In this document: piece after piece, positions 1 through 7,827 of the stretch
Layout of the letters: each line of letters opens with the position of its first letter
How positions within the stretch are numbered: position 1 is the first letter of the stretch
Assembly (NCBI RefSeq): GCF_002407605.1
Contig: NZ_NXGV01000002.1
Span: 124,001 to 188,000 of the forward strand
Source of the DNA: Marinobacter sp. ANT_B65
GTDB taxonomy: Bacteria > Pseudomonadota > Gammaproteobacteria > Pseudomonadales > Oleiphilaceae
DNA: 64,000 bases
Reading direction: 5' to 3'
Position numbers and translations under genes: made by a program
The notes under the pieces: model-generated
Told to the model about the DNA's origin: nothing
What the model saw: only the letters and a program-made list of their open reading frames with translations
Databases searched by the model: none

Positions 1-490
1 GAAACACCTTGGCCACAAAGCTGCCCTTGGGTTTGAGCACCTGACAAGCCATGTCCAGCGCCAGTTCTATCAGATACATGGAGGATGCCTGGTCGGCCAC
101 AGTTACCCCGCTGATGTTCGGCGCCATATCGGAAATCACCACATCCACCGGGCTACCCCCTAGCGTGGCCATGATCTCTTCGAATACCGGGTTCTCAGTA
201 AAATCTCCCTGAATAAACTCCACTCCGGCAATGGCATCCATAGGCAGTATGTCTGAGGCCACCACCCGGCCCTTGTGGCCGACCAGGTTAACGGCCACTT
301 GCGACCAGCCACCCGGCGCGGAGCCGAGATCCATCACCACCATATTGGGAGCAATCAACCGGTCCTTCTTGTTGATTTCAATAAGCTTGTAGCTGGCCCG
401 CGAGCGATAGCCGTCTACCTGCGCCTGTTTTACGAAGGGATCATTCACGTGCTCTTCAAGCCAGCGGTTACTGCTTTTGGATCGGGCCAT
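1..490 (-). CDS. rlmE: 23S rRNA (uridine-2'-O)-methyltransferase RlmE/FtsJ, 3' end cut by the window
   Basis: RlmE methylates the 2'-O of U2552 in 23S rRNA during late 50S assembly, using SAM. The 163 visible residues start [10 protein letters not shown] and carry the family's basic N-terminus, the lysine of the RASYKL segment, the SAM-binding motif [11 protein letters not shown] near residue 70 and the VISDMAP motif, with the final catalytic-region lysine in FVAKVF right at the window edge. Together these match the K-D-K-E methyltransferase arrangement of FtsJ. The C-terminal 40 or so residues lie outside the window. The gene is divergent from the FAD dehydrogenase that follows, with about 170 bp between them. 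Confidence 0.95.
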   Translation of the reverse strand, partial: MARSKSSNRWLEEHVNDPFVKQAQVDGYRSRASYKLIEINKKDRLIAPNMVVMDLGSAPGGWSQVAVNLVGHKGRVVASDILPMDAIAGVEFIQGDFTENPVFEEIMATLGGSPVDVVISDMAPNISGVTVADQASSMYLIELALDMACQVLKPKGSFVAKVF

Positions 491-661
491 AGGGACTCAT
501 CAAAAGGGAAAGCGGACAGGCTATTCTACGTGCCTCGCCCGCCTGCGGCAAAATCCTGACAACCGGGCCGGGCGCACGTACAATTGCTGCAACATTTTCC
601 AACTCTTAAATAACCGGCAATTAACCCGTCATCGACGGAGAAAGGCCGGGCAGGACGTACT

Positions 662-2299
662 ATGATCCGCCTTACCGAACTGGCGCTACCGCTGGACCAC
701 CCCGAAAGCGCACTGCGGGCCGCTATTCTTGAGCGCCTGGGCATCGACGACGCAGACCTGGCCGACTTCACAGTATTCAAACGCAGCTACGACGCCCGCA
801 AAAAAAACACCGAAATCAAATTTGTTTACATCGTTGATCTGCACGTCCGGAATGAAGAGGCCATTCTGGCCCGCTTTGAAAAAGACCAGCACATCCGGCT
901 CGCGCCGGATACCAATTATTATCCTGTCGCCCGGGCGCCCGAGGGCCTCACTGAACGGCCGATCGTAATCGGATTCGGCCCGTGTGGGCTGTTTGCTGCC
1001 CTGATCCTCGCCCAGATGGGGTTCCGCCCTATCGTACTGGAACGCGGCAAGAACGTGCGCAGCCGCACCAAAGACACCTGGGCACTGTGGCGGAAAAAGC
1101 AACTGTCACCAGAATCCAATGTCCAGTTTGGTGAGGGCGGTGCAGGCCTGTTCTCGGACGGCAAGCTATACAGCCAGATCAAAGACCCGAAGTTTTTCGG
1201 CCGCAAGGTGATGCACGAGTTTATCCGGGCCGGTGCACCTGAAGAGATCCTGTACGTCAGCAAACCCCATATCGGAACCTTCCGGCTGACAGGCGTTGTG
1301 TCCACCATGCGCGAGGAAATCATCCGCCTGGGCGGCGAGATCCGCTTTGAAAGCAAAGTCACCGACCTGCTTATCGAAAACGGCCGTATTGAAGGCGTTG
1401 AGCTGGACACCGGAGAACGACTGCATAGCCGGTATGTCATTCTGTCGGTCGGTCACAGCGCGCGCGATGTCTTTCGTATGCTCCAGCGTAACGACGTATT
1501 TATTGAAGCCAAACCCTTTGCCATCGGCTTTCGCATAGAACACCCGCAATCCCTCATCGACAACGCTCGCCTGGGCAAATACGCCGGCCATCCGGCGTTG
1601 GGAGCGGCAGACTATAAACTGGTACACCACGCCAGCAACGGGCGCGCCGTCTATAGTTTTTGCATGTGCCCCGGGGGCACAGTGGTCGCTGCAACCTCGG
1701 AACCCGGGAGGGTCGTTACCAACGGCATGAGCCAGTATTCCCGCAACGAACGCAACGCCAATGCCGGTATTGTGGTGGCCATTCACCCGGAAGAGGACTT
1801 TCCCGGAGGCCCTCTGGCCGGTGTGGATATGCAGGAAGCCCTGGAGTCCCACGCCTATACGCTGGGTGGAAGCGATTATTGCGCTCCCGCACAACTGGTG
1901 GGGGATTTCATCAAAAACAAACCCTCCAGCAAACTGGGTGAAGTCGAGCCTTCCTACAAACCGGGTATCAAGCTGGGCGATCTTGCACCTTCGCTGCCGC
2001 CCTACGCCATAGACGCCATTCGCGAGGCGCTGCCGGCTTTCGGCAAGCAGATCCGGGGCTTCGACCGCAAAGATGCCATCCTGACCGGCATTGAAACCCG
2101 CACCTCCTCACCGGTGCGCATCACCCGGGACCGCACGACCCTGCAAAGCCTGAATACACGAGGCCTTTACCCGGCAGGCGAAGGAGCCGGCTATGCCGGC
2201 GGCATCCTCTCGGCCGGCGTAGACGGCATCAAGGTTGCCGAGGCCCTGGCCATGGCCATGCTGGAAGACCTGAAAGCCAAGGGTGGAACACCATCGTGA
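662..2299 (+). CDS. NAD(P)/FAD-dependent dehydrogenase (COG2509 type)
   Basis: A 545-residue flavoprotein of the uncharacterised FAD-dependent dehydrogenase family (COG2509 by recognition). A small N-terminal domain of about 90 residues precedes the Rossmann dinucleotide motif VIGFGPCGLFAA near residue 103, followed by a second FAD-contacting GEGGAGLFSDGKL stretch typical of this family and the C-terminal GEGAGYAGGILSAGVDG motif near residue 515. It is cytoplasmic: there is no signal peptide or membrane segment. The ATG is preceded by AGGA at a good distance. Its stop overlaps the start of the TrmH-like gene by four bases, so the two are translationally coupled. The substrate is not known. 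Confidence 0.85.
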   Translation: MIRLTELALPLDHPESALRAAILERLGIDDADLADFTVFKRSYDARKKNTEIKFVYIVDLHVRNEEAILARFEKDQHIRLAPDTNYYPVARAPEGLTERPIVIGFGPCGLFAALILAQMGFRPIVLERGKNVRSRTKDTWALWRKKQLSPESNVQFGEGGAGLFSDGKLYSQIKDPKFFGRKVMHEFIRAGAPEEILYVSKPHIGTFRLTGVVSTMREEIIRLGGEIRFESKVTDLLIENGRIEGVELDTGERLHSRYVILSVGHSARDVFRMLQRNDVFIEAKPFAIGFRIEHPQSLIDNARLGKYAGHPALGAADYKLVHHASNGRAVYSFCMCPGGTVVAATSEPGRVVTNGMSQYSRNERNANAGIVVAIHPEEDFPGGPLAGVDMQEALESHAYTLGGSDYCAPAQLVGDFIKNKPSSKLGEVEPSYKPGIKLGDLAPSLPPYAIDAIREALPAFGKQIRGFDRKDAILTGIETRTSSPVRITRDRTTLQSLNTRGLYPAGEGAGYAGGILSAGVDGIKVAEALAMAMLEDLKAKGGTPS

Positions 2300-3030
2300 A
2301 GCTGGACGACATCAAAAAACTGCACCAGAAAAAATACCGGCAGGCACTGGGTCACTATCTGGTAGAAGGGGAACACCTGGTACTCGAACTGCAGAAAGCA
2401 GCGGGCCGCCAGCCCGCGCTAAGCACTTCAGAGCTGTATGTAACCGGCGCCCATGAACATTGGCAAAGCCCGTTCAGAACCCATCGCATCAATGATCGCC
2501 AGATGGCCCAGCTCGCTGATACCCGGACCCCCCAGGGGATTCTGGCTGTGGTGCCTATGCCGGACAATGACCTTGAGCCAGTGCCGGAACCGGGCGAAAA
2601 GGCCATCTACCTGCACGAAGTTCAGGACCCCGGAAATCTCGGAACAATTTTACGCACTCTGGCCTGGTTTGGAGGGTTTCGCTGCCTGCTGAGCCCTGGC
2701 AGCGTAGACCCTTACAACCCTAAAGTTGTACGTGCCAGTATGGGCGCTATCTTCCATATACCGCTGGAAACCGAGGTATCCCTGGGCAGCCTGAACCACC
2801 GCTACAAATCCATTGCCTGCCTCGACCTTCAGGGTGAGAAACTGACAGCAAAGTCTTTCGGCCAGCATGACTGTTACCTGTTTGGTAACGAAGCCCGTGG
2901 CGTTCCGGGCGAAGCACTGGCTCAGCTGGCAGCGGCGCCCTATACCATCCCGGGCAAAGGCGAAATCGAATCCCTCAATCTGGCCTCAGCGGTCAACATG
3001 TGTGCCTATGAGCTGGTACGCAACGCCTGA
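2296..3030 (+). CDS. TrmH/SpoU-family RNA 2'-O-methyltransferase
   Basis: A SPOUT-fold RNA methyltransferase of 244 residues starting at GTG within a GTGA overlap with the upstream dehydrogenase. Residues 1-100 resemble the SpoU substrate-binding domain (basic N-terminus, VEGEHLVLE). The catalytic half shows the three SpoU motifs: NLGTILRTLAWFG, then LFGNEARGVP, then LNLASAVNMCAYEL at the C-terminus, which form the knotted SAM site. The RNA target (tRNA or rRNA) cannot be told from sequence; it is not a canonical RlmB or TrmH by length and motif context, so no symbol is given. Confidence 0.85.
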   Translation: MKLDDIKKLHQKKYRQALGHYLVEGEHLVLELQKAAGRQPALSTSELYVTGAHEHWQSPFRTHRINDRQMAQLADTRTPQGILAVVPMPDNDLEPVPEPGEKAIYLHEVQDPGNLGTILRTLAWFGGFRCLLSPGSVDPYNPKVVRASMGAIFHIPLETEVSLGSLNHRYKSIACLDLQGEKLTAKSFGQHDCYLFGNEARGVPGEALAQLAAAPYTIPGKGEIESLNLASAVNMCAYELVRNA

Positions 3031-3154
3031 CAGCCTTCTTTCAGACGCTCAGGATGGCGTATTGCGACAATCATGGTGGTGGTTATCGCCATTGCCTGTA
3101 GCAAGCTAAACAGACATGCTCAGAGCTCGGCCCCTGAACGGACAGGCAACAATA

Positions 3155-3823
3155 ATGGAACGCTACCTCAAGCCCACTGATTTTTTTGACTACAATCAGC
3201 CCGACCTGAAAGCCTGGATTGCGGCCCGGCTTGACGGTGTGCCAGAGGAACCGGTAGAACAGGCGAAAGCCCTGTATCTCGCGACCCGGGACGGCGTGAG
3301 CTACAACCCTTATGTATTCTCCCCTGAGCCCGAAACCTTCAGCGCCAGCTATGCCCTCAGAACCGGCGAAAGCTACTGCATCCCCAAGGCAGTATTGCTC
3401 GGCGCGGCAGCACGATCCATAGGCATCCCGAGTCGCCTGGGCCTTGCTGATGTGCGCAACCACCTATCAAGCCCGAAACTGATTGAATGGCTGCGCTCGG
3501 ACATTTTTCGCATGCACGGCTATATCGAACTTTACCTGAATGGTCACTGGGTCAAGGCCACACCTGCTTTCAACAGGCAGCTATGCGAATTGATGAGCGT
3601 AGAGCCTCTGGAATTTGACGGTGTGAATGATTCAGTTTTCCAGGAATACACCAAAGCAGGTCAGGCACACATGGAATACGTCAACGACCATGGCGTATTT
3701 GATGACCTTCCCCACAACTTCATTTTGTCCGGGGTCCGGAACGCCTACCCTCACCTGTTCCCGGAGTCGGGTGCAGAACTCATGCAGGGGCCGAGCAGCA
3801 GCCTGGAAACGGATATCGAGTAA
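3155..3823 (+). CDS. Transglutaminase-like cysteine protease-fold protein
   Basis: A 222-residue cytoplasmic protein with a transglutaminase-like core. The probable nucleophile is the Cys in GESYCIPKAVLLGAAARS, in the position of the usual C-x-x-x-A/S-x-L-L-x-x-x-x-R helix, and the His is in RMHGYIELYLNGHWVK. The third residue, normally Asp in a V-D-P-T type motif, reads KATPAFN here, so the triad may be unusual. The ATG at 3155 is preferred over a start 13 codons upstream because it has GGACAGG upstream and fits the family N-terminus. The 3' end overlaps the convergent binding-protein gene by about 70 bp. Confidence 0.7.
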   Translation: MERYLKPTDFFDYNQPDLKAWIAARLDGVPEEPVEQAKALYLATRDGVSYNPYVFSPEPETFSASYALRTGESYCIPKAVLLGAAARSIGIPSRLGLADVRNHLSSPKLIEWLRSDIFRMHGYIELYLNGHWVKATPAFNRQLCELMSVEPLEFDGVNDSVFQEYTKAGQAHMEYVNDHGVFDDLPHNFILSGVRNAYPHLFPESGAELMQGPSSSLETDIE

Positions 3824-4965
3824 GCCTCAATGAGAGCATTGGTGAATTCGTTTATCAGTTCATCGGCGCCTGGCCTGCTTTCAGATTTTTCGGGCTCAGA
3901 CACACGGCTGAAACGGCTGAAATCCACGCTTCTCCATTGCTCACGATCCATAATTTTCTCAATTATATCAACGTTGTTTATGTCGGCAGGCTGGAGCTGG
4001 TAACTAAGCACAGTTGACGACCTGTCGTCCGAAAAATCGAACCCGTAGTGATAGTCGTGCAATAGCAGGAGGACCAGACCGCCGCCCATAAAATGGCGAC
4101 CAAAACTAACCGCAAGGTCACCGCTACGGATCGCCGCAAGTGCCTCGGGTTCCCAGTCGAAACCACCGATCACAACATCCTTGCCTGGTAGTCTTCCTGC
4201 CTTCCTTGCGGCTTTAACAGCTCCCAGCGCCATCCCGTCACTGGCACTCCAGATCCCTGTGGCCTGCGGATGACGACGTAGCAATACCAGAGTCTTCACT
4301 GCGGCAAGTTCGCGATCCCACTCTGCATCCACCAACTGCAAAAGCTTGCTTTGACTGGCATCAACAGTGCTCATAAGCCCTTGCTGCCGGTCTTTGGCAG
4401 CGGATGAATCAAGGGTTCCGGAGAGTGCAATCAGCGGTACCGGCTGCCCCGGCCCGATCAGGCCCAGACGTTGGGACTGCTGTTCAAGAAGGATCGCTAA
4501 ATTGCGACCCGCGGCAGCATCGTCAGACATCACGTGCCCAATCCAGTTAGGCAGCGTTTCTCTCGGCAGCCCGACGGAGGCCCTGGTGGCGTCCGGAATT
4601 CCAGTATTAAATGTGAAAACCTTAACACCCACCTCATTGGCGTACCTGAGCATTCGGGTGGTTACCTGCTCCTTGCACATGAACACAAGATAGTCGGGTT
4701 TGTTTTCACGACTGAGCACATCGTCAGCTATCTGGAGGTAACTGTAACGGTGACCATTGCGGTCCAACAGAACCTCAAGATTCAGGTCCAGATCCGCAGC
4801 CACTTCTGTCATGAAACCGGAAACCATGTGCCAGAAAGGGGAATCATCAGGCGACAAAAAAACAACGTCAGGGCGCGAACCAACCTGCACAGCTGCTCCC
4901 AGGCCAGAGCAACCCATTGACAAGTATAGGGAAAAGGTCAGCATCAGTATCGGGCGATAAAACAT
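3751..4965 (-). CDS. Orphan periplasmic sugar-type substrate-binding protein
   Basis: A 404-residue exported protein of the type-I periplasmic binding fold (Peripla_BP_4, ribose/LuxP-like). It has an N-terminal signal sequence with a possible lipobox (LSMGC), then VVFLSPDDSPFW-type first strand, the PDYLVFMCKE hinge strand, FNTG, and GIWSASDGMALGAVKAARKAG followed by VVIGGFDW, all in the order expected for ribose-binding-like proteins. No ABC permease or ATPase gene lies nearby, so it may feed a sensory protein rather than an importer. The ATG at 4965 has GGGGG upstream. Its last 24 or so codons run antisense to the 3' end of the transglutaminase-like gene, suggesting a C-terminal extension created by read-in. 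Confidence 0.7.
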   Translation of the reverse strand: MFYRPILMLTFSLYLSMGCSGLGAAVQVGSRPDVVFLSPDDSPFWHMVSGFMTEVAADLDLNLEVLLDRNGHRYSYLQIADDVLSRENKPDYLVFMCKEQVTTRMLRYANEVGVKVFTFNTGIPDATRASVGLPRETLPNWIGHVMSDDAAAGRNLAILLEQQSQRLGLIGPGQPVPLIALSGTLDSSAAKDRQQGLMSTVDASQSKLLQLVDAEWDRELAAVKTLVLLRRHPQATGIWSASDGMALGAVKAARKAGRLPGKDVVIGGFDWEPEALAAIRSGDLAVSFGRHFMGGGLVLLLLHDYHYGFDFSDDRSSTVLSYQLQPADINNVDIIEKIMDREQWRSVDFSRFSRVSEPEKSESRPGADELINEFTNALIEAYSISVSRLLLGPCMSSAPDSGNR

Positions 4966-5106
4966 ACAAACCCCCACTTCTGAAACGTCCGCATTGTTAT
5001 TGTAGTAGTGTCTTCAAGCTACCGAGCATCAGAATCAGACGCAAGCACGAACTCGAATGAATACCTCAGCTCTCTCACTGCACCCGAAGAGGCCAGTTCC
5101 CGAAAA

Positions 5107-5141
5107 CAAAAAAGGGCAACGGATCTCTCCGCTGCCCTTCG
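5107..5141 (-). terminator. Rho-independent terminator of ahpF
   Basis: On the minus strand an AAGGGCA...CGGA / TCCG...TGCCCTT stem is followed by TTTTTTG, 27 bp past the ahpF stop. The stem and U-tract fit an intrinsic terminator. Confidence 0.8.
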
Positions 5142-5167
5142 CATTATCTGCAAACCCTGATCAGATT

Positions 5168-6733
5168 TTACTCAACAGAATTACGGATCAGGAAATCGAA
5201 GGCACTCAAAGCCGCCTTGGCCCCTTCACCCATGGAGATCACAATCTGCTTGTAGGGCACAGTCGTTGCGTCACCGGCCGCGAAGACACCGGGGATAGAT
5301 GTTTCGTTACGGTCATTAATGATGATCTCACCATGCTGGCTCAGCTCTATATCACCTTTAAGCCACTCGGTATTGGGCACCAGGCCAATCTGAACAAATA
5401 CACCTTCAAGAGCCACGCGATGGCTTTCGCCTGTGTTGCGATCCGTGTAGGTCAGACCACTGACCTTGCCATTTTCACCAATCACTTCGGTGGTCTGGCC
5501 AGAGGTGATAATGTCCACATTGTTCAGACTCCGAAGTTTCTTCTGCAGCACCTCGTCAGCCCGCATTTCAGCACCGAACTCAATCAGCGTGACATGGCCG
5601 ACAATACCCGCCAGGTCGATGGCCGCTTCCACGCCGGAGTTACCGCCACCAACCACTGCAACATGTTTGCCTTTGAACAAAGGTCCGTCACAGTGCGGGC
5701 AGTACGCCACACCTTTGTTACGGTATTCATCTTCACCCGGGACACCCAGCGGGCGCCAGCGAGCGCCGGTAGACAAAACAACCGTGCGGGCCTTGAGCGA
5801 TGCACCGTTTGCCAGACGGATCTCATGGGGCATCCCGCGCCGGGTGGCCGGGATAAGCTTTTCGGCGTGCTGCATATTCATGATATCCACGTCGTACTCT
5901 TTGACGTGCTGTTCCATCGCCGAAACCAGTTTCGGACCTTCGGTATAGGGAACAGAAATCAGGTTTTCGATACCCATAGTGTCGGCAACCTGACCACCAA
6001 AGCGATCAGCTGCAATACCTGTAGAAATACCTTTTCGGGCAGCATATATGGCCGCCGCTGAGCCAGCAGGGCCGCCACCGATCACCAGCACTTCAAAAGT
6101 ATCTTTTTCGTTGATCTTCCCGGCTTCTTTTTCGTCAGACCTGGTGTCCAGCCTGGCAACTATCTCTTCCAGTGTCATACGTCCCTGGCCCCAGGGCTCG
6201 CCGTTCAGGTAAACACTGGGAACCGCCATCACCTCACGCTTTTCCACTTCATCCTGAAACAGGGCCCCGTCAATAGCTGTGTGCCGGACGCCAGGGTTAA
6301 GAACACTCATCAGATTCAGGGCCTGAACAACGTCAGGACAGTTCTGGCAGGACAAGGAAAAGTAGGTTTCAAATTCATAGTCGCCGTCCAGTTGCTGAAT
6401 CTGCTCAATAACCTCCTGCGACGCCTTTGAGGGGTGTCCGCCCACCTGTAGCAGAGCCAAAACCAGTGACGTAAACTCATGCCCCATAGGGATGCCGGCA
6501 AAGCGAACACCTGTATCGCTGCCAATGCGGTTTATCGCAAAGGATGGCCGACGTACATCATTCGACTCCTCGGTGCGCAAACTGATTTTGCTGGACATGG
6601 GTTCGATTTCTTCCAGAAGCTGCTTTAACTCCTGGGACTTATCACTATCGTCATAGGCAGCTACAAGCTCAATCGGCTGCTGCAGTTTTTCCATGTAAGC
6701 TTTCAGTTGCTGCTTGATATTGGCGTCCAACAT
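5168..6733 (-). CDS. ahpF: Alkyl hydroperoxide reductase subunit F
   Basis: AhpF is the NAD(P)H-dependent flavoprotein that re-reduces the peroxiredoxin AhpC. The 521 residues from ATG 6733 have the tandem thioredoxin-like N-terminal domain with its CQNCPD redox pair, then a thioredoxin-reductase core with the FAD motif [12 protein letters not shown], the second redox pair CPHCDG, the NAD motif [12 protein letters not shown] and a terminal [15 protein letters not shown] motif. A start 27 codons upstream is in frame, but the ATG at 6733 has GAGGGAGA upstream and gives the family length. Unusually, ahpC is not adjacent: it lies about 4 kb to the right behind a DUF3581 gene and a P-type ATPase on the other strand. 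An OxyR-like site lies upstream. Confidence 0.95.
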   Translation of the reverse strand: MLDANIKQQLKAYMEKLQQPIELVAAYDDSDKSQELKQLLEEIEPMSSKISLRTEESNDVRRPSFAINRIGSDTGVRFAGIPMGHEFTSLVLALLQVGGHPSKASQEVIEQIQQLDGDYEFETYFSLSCQNCPDVVQALNLMSVLNPGVRHTAIDGALFQDEVEKREVMAVPSVYLNGEPWGQGRMTLEEIVARLDTRSDEKEAGKINEKDTFEVLVIGGGPAGSAAAIYAARKGISTGIAADRFGGQVADTMGIENLISVPYTEGPKLVSAMEQHVKEYDVDIMNMQHAEKLIPATRRGMPHEIRLANGASLKARTVVLSTGARWRPLGVPGEDEYRNKGVAYCPHCDGPLFKGKHVAVVGGGNSGVEAAIDLAGIVGHVTLIEFGAEMRADEVLQKKLRSLNNVDIITSGQTTEVIGENGKVSGLTYTDRNTGESHRVALEGVFVQIGLVPNTEWLKGDIELSQHGEIIINDRNETSIPGVFAAGDATTVPYKQIVISMGEGAKAALSAFDFLIRNSVE

Positions 6734-6865
6734 GTAAAGGTTCTCCCTCTCGATTCCTGGATTGATCGTTTGAATTTCTGAATTCAAAGTGATCTTTGAT
6801 TTGGATATGTTCAAACGATACGGCCTGGCAATAAAATGCTCAAATTAATTGATCAAAACCGATTA

Positions 6866-6880
6866 ATAGGAAAGCACTAT
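6866..6880. promoter_or_regulatory. OxyR-like site upstream of ahpF
   Basis: ATAGGAAAGCACTAT matches the OxyR half-site form ATAG-N7-CTAT exactly in its outer bases. A weaker AT-rich match begins 22 bp away at 6844, the spacing expected for a tetramer. It lies 133 bp upstream of the ahpF start. The same motif is found before ahpC. OxyR binding is inferred. Confidence 0.5.
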
Positions 6881-7019
6881 CAAGTGAAGATTGAGGTGCC
6901 TCTTAAAAGACCCCAGGTGTGGTGAAAGGACGAATGGCGCATACCCATACAGGCCAGACACCGGTACCATACCAAAGGACGTTGTGACGCCACCCTTTTG
7001 CACTCAGGACAAGTAACAC

Positions 7020-7751
7020 ATGTTTCCAGACCGTTTTCACTCAGTCCAGGACGGACGCGTACATATTTCTGCATCCCAGGCCAGCCTGTTCGCCAAGGAA
7101 GTAGCGGGAGATTTCAATCCGATTCACGACCCTGATGCCCGCCGGTTCTGCGTTCCCGGAGACTTGCTTTTTGCAGTAGTGGTCGCGCGTTTCGGGCTTT
7201 CCCGCAACATGACATTCCAGTTTCGTGCGTTGCTGGGTGGCGGCGTACCTCTGGAGTTCCGGGAAAACGATGACGAAACCATTGAAGTGTGCGACCAGAA
7301 TGGCAAAGTCTATCTGGAAGTAACACGCAGTGGCGAGGTAACCCGGGACAGGCAGGTTATCGAAGAATTTGTTCGCTGCTACGTGGCAGCCTCCGGCAAG
7401 AACTTCCCTCACACTCTGAAGCCACTGATGGAATCGAAAGGTGTGATGTTCAACCCGGATCGCCCCATGGTGATGTATGCGAGCATGAGCCTTACCCTGG
7501 ACAGTCTGGATGCCGCCTCTCCGGAACTGGAACTGCATAACGCAGACCTGGAAGCGAATGGCAAGCGCGGCAATGTCACGCTTGAGTACCGACTGCTCTC
7601 CAACGGCAACTCCGTGGGAGAAGTGACGAAACATCTGGTATTGGGCAGTCTTCGACCCTATTGCCAGGATGCCATGGCGGAAGTGATAGAAGAGTTCTAT
7701 CGCCTGAAAGCGCGTGGATCCCGGTATGGTGTCGATACCGCCAGTTCCTGA
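7020..7751 (+). CDS. DUF3581 family protein
   Basis: A 243-residue protein of the DUF3581 family, recognised from its N-terminus: ISASQASLFAKEVAGDFNPIHDPDARRFCVPGDLLFA. The segment around DFNPIH resembles the catalytic region of hotdog-fold MaoC-like hydratases, so a hotdog domain is likely, but no substrate or reaction is established. No signal peptide or membrane segment is seen. The ATG has AGGA upstream. It is divergent from ahpF and 76 bp upstream of the P-type ATPase, on the same strand. Confidence 0.75.
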   Translation: MFPDRFHSVQDGRVHISASQASLFAKEVAGDFNPIHDPDARRFCVPGDLLFAVVVARFGLSRNMTFQFRALLGGGVPLEFRENDDETIEVCDQNGKVYLEVTRSGEVTRDRQVIEEFVRCYVAASGKNFPHTLKPLMESKGVMFNPDRPMVMYASMSLTLDSLDAASPELELHNADLEANGKRGNVTLEYRLLSNGNSVGEVTKHLVLGSLRPYCQDAMAEVIEEFYRLKARGSRYGVDTASS

Positions 7752-7827
7752 TACAGATCACCCGCGCATACAGGATATACGGCTACAATGATCTTTCCGA
7801 ACGTCGCATTATCGTGGGTGGAAGATC

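Noticed and set aside
5057..6061. 334-codon plus-strand frame antisense to ahpF
   Set aside because: Runs through the ahpF terminator and coding region; ahpF is unambiguous.
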